Notes: generated from the sequence alone by a model not told the origin. A DNA stretch of 64,000 bases from Bacillota bacterium (GCA_023392615.1 JAEVYT010000021.1:194167-258166), one strand, 5' to 3'; numbered from the stretch's first letter, positions 25,735 to 34,382 are shown. A program made the numbers and translations.

Positions 25735-26242
25735 TATATTTGGAGAGTTTAACTCAGCGCAAGAAATCAATCAAGCAGCAGCAGGACTTCTTGCAGAAGG
25801 TGATGAGAAAAATATTTATGTTCTGGCCAAAGAGAATGGTTTGGATGAAGCCTTCGCACAAGCATACATAGAAGGGGAGATCCCAGAGCTGACTAACGCA
25901 CTTATGGCAGCAGTAGGAAAAATTGAGTTAGAGAGAAGCGGAATATCAGATCCGTTCTTCGGTGATATGAAGGATGACATGATTAATTATCTCCTCTCAC
26001 AGTGCCAGAATGATGATTTCGCAAATGAAGTTCGCAAGAAAGGAAAGAGCCTAAAGAAATGCTTTGAACAATGCAAAAAAGAGATAGAAAAAGCACTGAG
26101 TAGAAAAAACGGTGCTCTCAGGGACAGAGTGGTTTATGCAATGGAAAAGGACTATTACTTTATGAAGGAGGTTTCCAAAGGTGAAAAAGAAGCTACTAGA
26201 GAAGTTGCCGATGAAACAGATTCAGCTAACGAAGAAAAATAA
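25727..26242 (+). CDS. AcrIIA9/PcfK-like protein
   Basis: 171 residues. The N terminus (FGEFNSAQEINQAAAGLLAE), the EGEIPELTNALMAAVGK core and EVRKKGKSLKKCFEQC match what I know of the family annotated as Cas9 inhibitor AcrIIA9 / PcfK-like, usually found next to PcfJ-type genes in clostridial mobile elements, as here. Cas9 inhibition was shown for distant members only. The gene overlaps the PcfJ-like gene by 62 bases. Confidence 0.65.
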   Translation: MFDIFGEFNSAQEINQAAAGLLAEGDEKNIYVLAKENGLDEAFAQAYIEGEIPELTNALMAAVGKIELERSGISDPFFGDMKDDMINYLLSQCQNDDFANEVRKKGKSLKKCFEQCKKEIEKALSRKNGALRDRVVYAMEKDYYFMKEVSKGEKEATREVADETDSANEEK

Positions 26243-28148
26243 AAAATGGGTAATAATTGCTCAAACTAATGCTGTTGATGGTGATAAGACGCTAGTAATT
26301 GATTTGTATCGAAATGATAGTTGCATTATGGAGCCGCAATACCCACAACATCGCCTTTGCTTAAATGATAAAGAAGATTTTATATATAATTTTAAAGAAA
26401 AAGCATGGTGCTCAAAAAAAATTGAGAATTTGCACGGAATGCCGGGTTACGGGACCCTTAAAGACTATTACGAATTGCATGATGATGAAACTGGGAAGGA
26501 AATAGATTCATTTTTACCTATAAATCATCCATGGGATAGTGATTACTTAGATAGAGTTAGAAATAAGCAAGAAGAAAACCGGAGTAAAAAATCGTCAAGA
26601 GCATACCAATTACGAGTTGAACGAATAAAAACAAGAATGAAAATTGTAAATGAAATTCCGATACCAGATGATTTTATACAATTTATTGATGAATCATTTA
26701 TAGATTTTAGACATGCATTTTATACATATGACGGTGGAAAGCGATATTTAAAAATCATTTGTTCACACTGTAAGTCAGAGAGAAAACTTGACACAAAAAC
26801 AGAGTGTCGCCCAAAACATAATGCATATGGCTTTTGTCAGCATTGTGGCAGCAGGATTCAATATCATTCTCCAGGTTGGAGTCCGAGACTAACAGACATC
26901 AAAGAGTTTATACTGATGCAAAAAATTGAAGGAGGATTTGTTAGTAGATATTACGATGCAGTAAGAAACTCAACTGAAGGAAATGAATATTACAAGGTAG
27001 TTGAAAAAGCGAGAGTAATATACGATGGAAAGTCGGCTAAAACATACTATAACCTTAACGGTGAGAATGATTCGAATAAAGCATATTGGTGGGATAAGAA
27101 TGCAATGATGTACTCGTACGATAGTCGTGTGACATATGGAAAGGGGATTCTATATCATAAAAATATTGATGAGGTGATTCGGGACACTACTTTTAAATAT
27201 TGTGCTTTAAAGCAGTTAGCAGATCACAAACATGGATATGTGATAAATCATGAATTATTCTTAAGTCACTTTGAAGGAAACAGATATTTAGAATATTTCA
27301 TAAAAATGGGATTGTATAATTTGGCCAATGATGTTGCTGAGCATTATTGGACAACCTCGATTAACAAAGAAGGTAAGAATCCTTTAGAAATATTAAAAAT
27401 ATCAAAAGAACAGCTTAATAGATTGATAAAAATAGATGGGAATTTGTACACGTTAAAACTGTTACAGGCAGAAGCAAAAACAGGTAGAAAATTCAGTGAT
27501 GAGCAAATTATATTCATGACACAAAATACGGTAGATGTTGATCGATTAGAAAAAATTCTTGAACATACAACAACCACTAAGGCAATCAGATATATTCAGG
27601 AACCTATGGGATATAAAACATCAAATACATTATTGATAGAATGGAGCGACTATTTAGAAAACTGCAAGAAATTAGAATATGACATGAATAATGAGTTTGT
27701 AATATTTCCAAGAAATTTAAAAGAAGCACATGATAGGACATCTCTTCTAGTCACAGATATTAGAAATAAAGAGTTGGATATAAAATTGAAGGAGCTAATG
27801 TCGGCACTAGCTGAAAAATATCAGTTTGAAACAGAACATTACACAATAGTTTTACCAAATATCACGAGCGACATTATTAGAGAAGGTCAAGAATTACATC
27901 ACTGTGTTGGAACTTATGTTGACAGAGTAGTTAAAGGTGAAACAACAATTTTGTTTGTCAGAGAAAAAGAATTTGTTAATCAACCATTTTATACTATGGA
28001 AGTAAAAAATGGAACCATAGTACAAGTAAGAGGCAAGAATAATAAAGACATGACCCCACAGGTAAAACAATTTGTAAAGAGCTTCACAGAGAAAAGGCTC
28101 AAAAAAGTCGATGATACATATAAGCAAGGAGGAGGAAACGTTGCATAA
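26181..28148 (+). CDS. PcfJ-like protein
   Basis: 655 residues from a GTG behind AGGAGG inside the previous gene. It has a zinc-binding pair set (CSHCKSERKL...CQHCGSR, ~190-220) and the C-terminal PcfJ hallmark EGQELHHCVGTYVDRVVKGETTILFVRE (~570-600). PcfJ proteins occur on conjugative plasmids and prophages; their activity is not known. Pairing with PcfK/AcrIIA9 suggests a joint role. Confidence 0.8.
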   Translation: MKKKLLEKLPMKQIQLTKKNKKWVIIAQTNAVDGDKTLVIDLYRNDSCIMEPQYPQHRLCLNDKEDFIYNFKEKAWCSKKIENLHGMPGYGTLKDYYELHDDETGKEIDSFLPINHPWDSDYLDRVRNKQEENRSKKSSRAYQLRVERIKTRMKIVNEIPIPDDFIQFIDESFIDFRHAFYTYDGGKRYLKIICSHCKSERKLDTKTECRPKHNAYGFCQHCGSRIQYHSPGWSPRLTDIKEFILMQKIEGGFVSRYYDAVRNSTEGNEYYKVVEKARVIYDGKSAKTYYNLNGENDSNKAYWWDKNAMMYSYDSRVTYGKGILYHKNIDEVIRDTTFKYCALKQLADHKHGYVINHELFLSHFEGNRYLEYFIKMGLYNLANDVAEHYWTTSINKEGKNPLEILKISKEQLNRLIKIDGNLYTLKLLQAEAKTGRKFSDEQIIFMTQNTVDVDRLEKILEHTTTTKAIRYIQEPMGYKTSNTLLIEWSDYLENCKKLEYDMNNEFVIFPRNLKEAHDRTSLLVTDIRNKELDIKLKELMSALAEKYQFETEHYTIVLPNITSDIIREGQELHHCVGTYVDRVVKGETTILFVREKEFVNQPFYTMEVKNGTIVQVRGKNNKDMTPQVKQFVKSFTEKRLKKVDDTYKQGGGNVA

Positions 28149-28497
28149 ACATCACATAGTATTCCGCTCTCAGGGAGGACTTGACTTTGATCTTAACTTA
28201 ATTGAGCTCACATATGAAGATCATGAAGGTAACAACGGTCCGCATAGAAACTGGTTAGTTGATAGAAAATTAAAGCTTGAATTGCAGGATAAATTATCGG
28301 AAATCTTCCGTGAGGAAAATTACACGATAGATCAGATAGCGAAGAATCTTGGCAAATCAACCAGATATTTTGAGAAACACTTTAAAAGAGTTCCGTCGGC
28401 AGCAGGGTTATACCGGACAGAAGATATTATCAGAAAGTTGATGGGAGCGAAAATATATCAAGGAGGGGAAAGCAGTGAACGATTTGGAACAGAGTAG
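28141..28497 (+). CDS. HNH-like protein with helical C terminus
   Basis: 118 residues from a TTG behind AGGAGGAAACG. HKHHIVFRSQGGLDFDLNLIEL and EGNNGPHRN look like an HNH nuclease core; the C terminus (TIDQIAKNLGKSTRYFEKHFK) is helix-turn-helix-like. It overlaps both neighbours, so it belongs to the early operon. Confidence 0.7.
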   Translation: MHKHHIVFRSQGGLDFDLNLIELTYEDHEGNNGPHRNWLVDRKLKLELQDKLSEIFREENYTIDQIAKNLGKSTRYFEKHFKRVPSAAGLYRTEDIIRKLMGAKIYQGGESSERFGTE

Positions 28498-29755
28498 TTA
28501 TCAAGGGTTAAAGTCAGAAATAAAGTCGGAGTTAAACCGGGTTGCCGAAAGCTTTGTTGTTATTGGGTACAAGCTGAAACAGGTAAGAGACGGAGAACTC
28601 TACAGACAGGACGGATATAACAACATTCATGAATTTGCAAAAGAAGAGTATGGCCTAAATCAATCAAACACATCAAGATTTATCGCTATTAATGACAAAT
28701 ATTCTGCAGAAGGTGGCAGCACAAAGCTCCTGGACCGATTCGAGGGGTATGGATATAGCAAATTATCTGAAATGTTGACGTTAACTGAAGAGGAAATGAA
28801 GTTAGTTACAGTTCAAACTACCAGGGCTGAAATCAGAGATTTAAAGCAGACAAAAAAAGAAGCGGAAGCGGAAATTTATGCGCCGGCGCATAAATCGGAA
28901 AGCCTTGAAAATACTCAATCGGAAGCGGATTTTCAAGAGGAGAAAAAATACATAATTCCTGAAGCGGAAAAGCTGTTAATTGCATTCTTCAGAGAAAGGA
29001 ACAGAAGAGGGATACTGAAGGAATTAGCTGACTTATTCCGCGTTCATGAATTAACTAAGGATACTGTAAGGTTGGCAGCAGAGATTATTAATCCTTCAGG
29101 ATATCTAATGTTCAGAAGCACGTTTACAATAATGACATTTGAGGAGAAGGAAATTAAGTATAACAATTTTAAAGCAAGTGGAACACAGGAATTTACATAC
29201 TCAGATTTTATACATGACCTTTGTTTGACATTTGATATGACTTCCACTGATCCTGCCCTTGAATTCTATGGGGAACCAGAACCAGAGCCAGAAAAACCGG
29301 CACCGAAGCAGGAGGAGAAATCGAGTAAACCGGTTACTAAGAAAACGGAGCCACCGAAATCGACAAAGTCTGTACCAACCAAGCCGAAAGAAGAGCCAAG
29401 GATAGAACCAGTAAAAGAACCTGAGGAAGAACAGAAAGAACTTAAACCGGATATCGATGATGATAATATTCCGGGACAAGTTCACATTGATAAATATCCA
29501 GAATACCAACCAGAGCATATAGAGGGTGTAGAAATTATCGAAGCAGATATCGTTGAAAATGCATCCGAAGGTTGCTTGATATGTAGCAAGTCACAATATA
29601 CCATCTACTCTTCTAAAGAGCTGATAATTGAACTTAGCAAGCATACCAGAGAAATGGTAGTCACTCAATTCGACGGGGATAAAATCAAAAAGATAGAGAG
29701 AAGACCTATCAAGTTTTGTCCGGATTGTGGGCGCAAGTATGAAACCATGGAATAG
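28475..29755 (+). CDS. Early phage protein with helical N terminus and zinc-ribbon tail
   Basis: 426 residues, GTG start behind AGGAGGGG. The N-terminal ~90 residues (ELNRVAESFVVIGYKLKQVRD, EYGLNQSNTSRFI) look like a ParB/DUF3102-type DNA-binding helical region. A proline/lysine/glutamate-rich linker (~260-330) follows, then CLICSKS...FCPDCGRKYE. Possibly a replication or partition-like factor; not recognised with certainty. Confidence 0.6.
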   Translation: MNDLEQSSYQGLKSEIKSELNRVAESFVVIGYKLKQVRDGELYRQDGYNNIHEFAKEEYGLNQSNTSRFIAINDKYSAEGGSTKLLDRFEGYGYSKLSEMLTLTEEEMKLVTVQTTRAEIRDLKQTKKEAEAEIYAPAHKSESLENTQSEADFQEEKKYIIPEAEKLLIAFFRERNRRGILKELADLFRVHELTKDTVRLAAEIINPSGYLMFRSTFTIMTFEEKEIKYNNFKASGTQEFTYSDFIHDLCLTFDMTSTDPALEFYGEPEPEPEKPAPKQEEKSSKPVTKKTEPPKSTKSVPTKPKEEPRIEPVKEPEEEQKELKPDIDDDNIPGQVHIDKYPEYQPEHIEGVEIIEADIVENASEGCLICSKSQYTIYSSKELIIELSKHTREMVVTQFDGDKIKKIERRPIKFCPDCGRKYETME

Positions 29756-29849
29756 TTGTCATAGATAACATATCACAGTGAAATCGAATGGCATGAACAT
29801 AGGAGATCCCGGGGAAGTAGAAAAGCTTCTTCGGGAAGAAAGGAGCGGT

Positions 29850-30089
29850 ATGTCGATTAATAAAGTATCAGAAAAGTGTAAGGGAGTTTGTAAAGGTTGC
29901 GAGGTGAGAAAAGCTTGCAAAGACTTAAAAAAAGATCAGAGCGAAGCAGAAACAATAACACTTACTGTGACAGAATATCAAAAGATAATTAAGGATGAGG
30001 ACTTCTGGCATAGGGAAGCAATTCGCCTGGCAGCAGAACTCGGGGAAATGAAAATTGGATTAGCGAAGTTTATTGAAGATAAGCTTTAA
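29850..30089 (+). CDS. Small cysteine-rich early protein
   Basis: 79 residues: CKGVCKGCEVRKACKDL, then a helical tail. The frame can be opened at GTG 29778, but only the ATG at 29850 has an AAAGGAG upstream. Function unknown. Confidence 0.5.
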   Translation: MSINKVSEKCKGVCKGCEVRKACKDLKKDQSEAETITLTVTEYQKIIKDEDFWHREAIRLAAELGEMKIGLAKFIEDKL

Positions 30090-30100
30090 GGAGGAGTTAT

Positions 30101-30190
30101 ATGGAAGTAGCGATACTGGTAGTTTTAATATTTATATTAATAGAGCTTATAGCAATTGAAAATAAATTAAAGCAGGAGGGAAAAGATTGA
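30101..30190 (+). CDS. 29-residue single-pass membrane peptide
   Basis: ATG behind AAGGAGGAG, a hydrophobic helix (VAILVVLIFILIELIAI) and a short charged tail. It overlaps the next gene at TTGA. The good ribosome site supports it. Confidence 0.5.
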   Translation: MEVAILVVLIFILIELIAIENKLKQEGKD

Positions 30191-30429
30191 CTATAGCAGA
30201 ATATAAAAAAGACGTTATTAGAAGATTCAGATTAGGACAAGAGGTAGATATCTGTATATCCGGTGAATCCGGAAAGAAAAACAAACTAATTAGAGTTATC
30301 ATAGATCAGTTCTATCCATCGCACGTATCGGTAATACATAAAGGACATAAGGAGAGTTTTTCGTATTTGGAGATGTACCGGGATGCAAATGCGGTAATAG
30401 GCAGGCCTAATAAAATGTTAAGAAAATAA
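30187..30429 (+). CDS. Small hypothetical phage protein
   Basis: 80 residues, TTG start behind GCAGGAGGG, overlapping the previous stop. A compact alpha/beta protein with no known motif. Last gene of the early rightward run before two leftward genes. Confidence 0.6.
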   Translation: MTIAEYKKDVIRRFRLGQEVDICISGESGKKNKLIRVIIDQFYPSHVSVIHKGHKESFSYLEMYRDANAVIGRPNKMLRK

Positions 30430-30437
30430 GTAAATAC

Positions 30438-30656
30438 TTAATAAGCCGTCTCAATAGTCCACTGGTTAGTAGCAATATCAAGAATCAAAGTGTTAAACGT
30501 TCTATTAACTAAACAATGGAAAACAATCATATATGGAGTTTCAAATTTTGATACTACCTCATCGACTTTATAAGTTTTACCATCAAGGGTATACCGGCAG
30601 GGCTTCAGATCATTTTCAATATTAGATATAGCCAATACATTGACTGGTTTCGACAT
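30438..30656 (-). CDS. Small hypothetical protein, downstream gene of a leftward LexA-boxed unit
   Basis: 72 residues behind GAGGTGATA. Beta-rich (CRYTLDGKTYKVDEVVSKF, NTLILDIATNQWTIE). It follows the gene at 30711 in the same direction with the same GAGGTGATxA leader and is probably co-transcribed. Not recognised. Confidence 0.6.
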   Translation of the reverse strand: MSKPVNVLAISNIENDLKPCRYTLDGKTYKVDEVVSKFETPYMIVFHCLVNRTFNTLILDIATNQWTIETAY

Positions 30657-30710
30657 ATTATCACCTCATGGTGATTATAACAAATAACCATATTAACGTA
30701 AAGCACTACG

Positions 30711-30989
30711 TTAGCCCACAGTCCATATACATAATGCCACATCACATACCAAGCGTATTGTTTTTATCCTGCCGAGGTCGATGTATTCACAGTCGAAGAT
30801 AATATTTCCGTGATCTTCTTTTTTTGCCTGGATAGACTTAATGTTATATCGGAATCTCATAGAATTTATAATTACACCAAAAGAAACCGGTTTAAACTCA
30901 CCGGCAGGATTAAATACTACAGCAACACATAAACGTTGACCTCTTGGTATTCGTAGTTCATATGTATGTGGGCGGTGTCCAAAGACCAT
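30711..30989 (-). CDS. Small hypothetical protein, first gene of a leftward LexA-boxed unit
   Basis: 92 residues from the ATG behind GAGGTG (30989). Beta-rich (GQRLCVAVVFNPAGEFKPVSF). It lies directly downstream of a promoter that has a perfect GAAC-N4-GTTC box in its spacer. Not recognised. Confidence 0.6.
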   Translation of the reverse strand: MVFGHRPHTYELRIPRGQRLCVAVVFNPAGEFKPVSFGVIINSMRFRYNIKSIQAKKEDHGNIIFDCEYIDLGRIKTIRLVCDVALCIWTVG

Positions 30990-31025
30990 CGTAATCACCT
31001 CAAATTAGTATATGGGATAAAAATA

Positions 31026-31054
31026 ATTATAGAACAAATGTTCGATATATTCAA
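31026..31054 (-). promoter_or_regulatory. Leftward promoter with LexA-type box
   Basis: Read leftward: TTGAAT (31049-31054), 17 bases, TATAAT (31026-31031). The spacer contains GAACAAATGTTC (31032-31043), a perfect GAAC-N4-GTTC core as bound by Gram-positive LexA. This predicts DNA-damage induction of the genes at 30711 and 30438. Confidence 0.7.
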
Positions 31055-31098
31055 TGGAGAATGTATAGGAATATCTGGTGTACATTGACAATTAAATA

Positions 31099-31127
31099 TT
31101 GATAGTTGGATAAAAAAAGGTTATAAT
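31099..31127 (+). promoter_or_regulatory. Promoter of the gene at 31156
   Basis: TTGATA (31099-31104), 17 bases, TATAAT (31122-31127). Confidence 0.6.
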
Positions 31128-31155
31128 TTCTTTAAAAATTAAGGGGATTATCATA

Positions 31156-31605
31156 ATGGTGGGAGTAATTATCGGAGGTATCATAGGTGTGGTCAGCACA
31201 TTAATTGGTACAATAGTAAGTTGGATATTAATAATATCAGGGAAAATAAAATTTGATGTAAGTGATGTAGTGATTGAAAAACCAAATCATATGACCCCTT
31301 CTAGTTCTCTTGAGTTTACTATAGTAGCATTTAATAAAAAAAGAGATAAGTATGGAATAAATTCCTGTAAAATTATAATAGAATATGAGGATGGTACAAG
31401 AAATGAGTTTGGAGCGATATTTACTCCTGAAGATTCAAGGAATGAGCTTTATGAGTTAGCTAACATTGAAGGAAGAACAATAAAAACAATTAAATATAAG
31501 CAAGATGGAATAGGTATACCCAGTGATATACATTTTAAAATATATTTAGAATATAAATTGAATGGAAAGAGAAAAAAGGAATTATTATTAATCTATAAAA
31601 GTTAG
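31156..31605 (+). CDS. Membrane-anchored hypothetical protein
   Basis: 149 residues: an N-terminal glycine-rich membrane helix (~2-30) and a beta-rich domain of ~115 residues (SSLEFTIVAFNKKRDKYGIN). It has its own promoter. The N-out domain topology cannot be decided. Accessory gene. Confidence 0.6.
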   Translation: MVGVIIGGIIGVVSTLIGTIVSWILIISGKIKFDVSDVVIEKPNHMTPSSSLEFTIVAFNKKRDKYGINSCKIIIEYEDGTRNEFGAIFTPEDSRNELYELANIEGRTIKTIKYKQDGIGIPSDIHFKIYLEYKLNGKRKKELLLIYKS

Positions 31606-31700
31606 TAATACATAATGCTTATAGTTGAATGAATAAACCATAAGAATAACAACTATCATAGCTCATTAGTTAGTGTTAAATACTTGGAGGATAACTGTAT

Positions 31701-31867
31701 ATTATATTATCATGCGAGAGTTGTGGAATATACTTCATGAATGAAGATGATCTAATTAGAACAAAGAAAATTATTTTGATATCCCTCCAAAGGGAAAAGG
31801 CATTGAGAGAGTAGATGCATCATATGATTATTACATATGTCTGAATTGCAGATACGAAAATTTTTAG
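31701..31867 (+). pseudogene. Frameshifted small zinc-ribbon gene
   Basis: One frame gives CESCGIYFMNEDDLIRTKK (from ~31713) and stops at 31812. Another frame from ~31770 gives NYFDIPPKGKGIERVD and ends CLNCRYENF at 31867. Joined, they form a ~55-residue C-x2-C...C-x2-C protein. The change of frame falls at an A/T-rich run. A GGAGG lies at 31686, but no standard start codon is at the right distance; ATT at 31701 is possible. Terminator at 31866. Confidence 0.4.
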
Positions 31868-31900
31868 CCACTAACCAATAACGGTTGGTGGCTTTTTGTT
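31866..31900 (+). terminator. Rightward terminator
   Basis: AGCCACTAACC (31866-31876) pairs with GGTTGGTGGCT (31883-31893), then TTTTGTTTT. It separates the accessory genes from the late regulator. Confidence 0.8.
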
Positions 31901-31925
31901 TTATAAAATAAAAAGGAGTGATAAA

Positions 31926-32351
31926 TTGACAGAAGCAGAATTAAGTCAGTACAGAGCTATTAAGCTGGAGATAGCAGATCTGGAAGCACGTATCAAGAAT
32001 CTTGAACACCAGAAGGATGGATTGATATTTGATAAGGTTACTGGATCCATGAAAGATTTTCCTTATACAGAACGGCGATTTACGATTACCGGCGCTGATC
32101 CGGATGAATATAAACTTAGAATGCGAAGGATCGGTGAGCTGCAGCGTAAGCGTAACTTAAAGTTGGCTGAATTGGTTCAGCAGGAAAGCGAAATGCACGA
32201 TTACATATACAGCATTCCGGATAGCATGACCAGGCAGATATTTATCATGAGGTTTATTGATGGGTTGACTCAAGAAAATATCGGACAAAGACTTCATATT
32301 GACAGAAGTGTGATTTCAAGGCGTATAAATAATTATATTCTTAAGTTTTAA
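31926..32351 (+). CDS. Sigma-70 region 4-like late transcription regulator
   Basis: 141 residues from a TTG behind AAGGAG. A coiled-coil N terminus (EIADLEARIKNLEHQ) and a C-terminal helix-turn-helix SMTRQIFIMRFIDGLTQENIGQRLHIDRSVISRRI, the layout of DUF1492/RinA/ArpU-like activators that switch on phage late genes. It lies some 5 kb before terminase, further away than usual because accessory genes intervene. Confidence 0.75.
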   Translation: MTEAELSQYRAIKLEIADLEARIKNLEHQKDGLIFDKVTGSMKDFPYTERRFTITGADPDEYKLRMRRIGELQRKRNLKLAELVQQESEMHDYIYSIPDSMTRQIFIMRFIDGLTQENIGQRLHIDRSVISRRINNYILKF

Positions 32352-32454
32352 TGAGGATAAAATAAGAAATTTATGAAAAATATCCTATATACTGGAAATA
32401 AGTAAAAAAATGTTATAAAATATCGAAGTAAACATTTATAAGGAGGCTCAGGCT

Positions 32455-33246
32455 ATGATTACTTTTAAAGATATGACTTCAACTATTTCTGAATTAGGAT
32501 TAGGTAGTATTATCGGAGGTGTAATAAGTGCTATAATAGCAACATATATTTACGAACGCATAAAATTGTCATCAACTGATAAGAGATTGAAAATCAGAAA
32601 ACGTTCAGAAGTTTCAAACATAGTTTCAAAATTAACCATGGATAATGTTGTTAGTGGATACAAGGTTATCGTCATCTATTTAATCATTGGTATGGCATAT
32701 ATAATTTTTAATACAATTAAAGGTATCGATTATGAGGATAAACACCTGAGGTACATATTTGTAATTTCTTTGGTAATAAATTATGTATATCAATTTATAA
32801 AGAAAAAAACAAGAAATTATTTAGTACAGATTAAAAATGGAATAACTAAAAATATTAAAAGGCGAGTTATATTTGCTTTATTACCTAGCTTAATGTATAT
32901 TTCATTTCTTGCTATTATAATGTTCGTCAACAATATTTGGGTGATTGTATTAAGTATTATACTATTTTTTCTAACGTCCTATTCAGTGTTGGACTTTTTT
33001 AGTTGTTCATTTAAAGAATTTAGATACGAGACTGTTAAAATATACTTCAAAAATGCAACTCCTATGCTTATGTGCAATAGGGAAGAATTTTCTCAAAAGA
33101 ATGGATTTGTTTGTATTAATAAGTTTAAGGATTTAGAAAACAAGCTTTATATGTATAATGAAAACGATATATCAAGAATCGAATATATTGGACAAGATGT
33201 AGAAGAAGTGTATCAGAAAACATTGCAGGAAAAAGGGATTCGTTGA
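32455..33246 (+). CDS. Multi-pass membrane protein, accessory
   Basis: 263 residues with about five hydrophobic segments (~13-32, 70-90, 105-120, 140-160, 163-185) and a C-terminal cytoplasmic-looking tail. Own AAGGAGG. Not recognised. Its position between late regulator and terminase suggests a moron. Confidence 0.55.
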   Translation: MITFKDMTSTISELGLGSIIGGVISAIIATYIYERIKLSSTDKRLKIRKRSEVSNIVSKLTMDNVVSGYKVIVIYLIIGMAYIIFNTIKGIDYEDKHLRYIFVISLVINYVYQFIKKKTRNYLVQIKNGITKNIKRRVIFALLPSLMYISFLAIIMFVNNIWVIVLSIILFFLTSYSVLDFFSCSFKEFRYETVKIYFKNATPMLMCNREEFSQKNGFVCINKFKDLENKLYMYNENDISRIEYIGQDVEEVYQKTLQEKGIR

Positions 33247-33297
33247 TGTAAAAGCATAAATGGTATTAAGTTGCACACAAAACACATAGTAACCTGT

Positions 33298-33405
33298 TAT
33301 AATCTGTATTGTGGAAGTCTCGAAGAGACCTCCTGACGGTCGCCGGGTGTCAATAGCCCGGTGGCTGCATCTTAACCGCTTTAGTAATTGCTGAGGCGGT
33401 TTTTT
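33298..33405 (+). ncRNA. Candidate structured phage RNA (~96 bases) with promoter
   Basis: An extended -10 (TGTTATAAT, -10 at 33298-33303) gives a start near 33310. The RNA has a small GTCTC-GAA-GAGAC hairpin, a CCGGG/CCCGG hairpin, and a terminator AACCGCTTTAG (33374-33384) with CTGAGGCGGTT (33391-33401) and T-run. No credible reading frame. I know no family for it. The terminator design matches that of the RNA at 18113-18187. Confidence 0.55.
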
Positions 33406-33432
33406 ATCGCCTAAAATAATACCCAATAAATT

Positions 33433-33534
33433 ATGGAAGGTGATATTATTAATAGTTTTATTTCATGGATTGGTGGCAAGAAGCTGCTGAGAAACAAGAT
33501 ACTGGAACAGTTCCCTGGCTACCAGTTGTCATAG
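33433..33534 (+). pseudogene. N-terminal remnant of a Dam-type DNA adenine methylase
   Basis: 33 codons after GGAGG-free ATG: INSFISWIGGKKLLRNKIL is the conserved N-terminal SAM-binding start of phage Dam methylases, followed by EQFPGY, then a stop. The remaining ~230 residues of the enzyme are absent; the sequence runs into GCTACCA/TGGTAGC inverted repeat and a terminator. A deletion remnant. Confidence 0.65.
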
Positions 33535-33579
33535 CTTGGTAGCTGATTTCTCTTACTCCCCCAGAGAGATATTACTATG

Positions 33580-33618
33580 AAAGGCATCCTAAAGCTTAGT
33601 CTTCATGGGATGCCTTTT
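33580..33618 (+). terminator. Terminator after the methylase remnant
   Basis: AAAGGCATCC (33580-33589) pairs with GGATGCCTTT (33608-33617). It can serve both the rightward remnant and the leftward gene at 33622. Confidence 0.75.
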
Positions 33619-33621
33619 GAA

Positions 33622-34158
33622 TTAAAATTGAGTATATTTAGACAATAATTTATTAATACTTACAGCACACAATTCCAATGTTTGATGGATTGATTTTTTG
33701 GCAATAGCCGATTCATCTAAATCGTCAGCGTGCTTATATAATTCGTTGATTAACGTTTGTAGATGACGAGTTAAATCATCATCGGCGTATGCGTATGTTT
33801 GATATATCGATGAAATCGCCTTTTCGTATAAATCCAAATTAGTAGGATCCGCCAAATATGTACCGACATTTATTAATAAATTAGAATATATCTCATTAGC
33901 AAATTTATAATATGTTTCCCATTGAAACTTTTGCCTGCTAGATTTGTTGTCGGCCTCTTTTGACTTGATTAAAAAATCATATTCATCTTTTTTCATTTTT
34001 TGCTGATGTCTATTATTGATTTTGGCTACGAAGATTGGAGATATTAGAGCAACAACAGCAATTATAATAGCTAAGATACTTGTAATATAACTGGAGTTTA
34101 GATTTCCTTTTGTAGGAACTGGATTGGATGCTATAAGCCCAATAAAAGTGCTAGTCAT
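33622..34158 (-). CDS. Membrane-anchored moron protein
   Basis: 178 residues. One membrane helix (~25-47, ITSILAIIIAVVALISPIFVA) followed by a long charged helical domain (KMKKDEYDFLIKSKEADNK...). Leftward promoter TTGATT-N17-TACACT just upstream (~34190-34225), and a shared terminator downstream. Similar small anchored helical proteins occur in prophages; no function known. Confidence 0.55.
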   Translation of the reverse strand: MTSTFIGLIASNPVPTKGNLNSSYITSILAIIIAVVALISPIFVAKINNRHQQKMKKDEYDFLIKSKEADNKSSRQKFQWETYYKFANEIYSNLLINVGTYLADPTNLDLYEKAISSIYQTYAYADDDLTRHLQTLINELYKHADDLDESAIAKKSIHQTLELCAVSINKLLSKYTQF

Positions 34159-34330
34159 TATATGCTACCCCCTATTTATTTTAATTTATATAAGTGTAAC
34201 AGTAGAAAAGTGGAAAATCAATAGTATTATTAACATCAGAGTATACAAGGCCAAATTATACTTAAAAGACCTTCAAGATTGAAGGCTGGTATCTGGAATA
34301 GTATATGGGAGCCAATTTTTATATATGCTA

Positions 34331-34359
34331 TTGAAATAAATGTAATAAAATGGTAAAGT
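34331..34359 (+). promoter_or_regulatory. Promoter of the gene at 34383
   Basis: TTGAAA (34331-34336), 17 bases, TAAAGT (34354-34359). Confidence 0.55.
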
Positions 34360-34382
34360 ATTCATGAAAGGGGAGACGTAAA

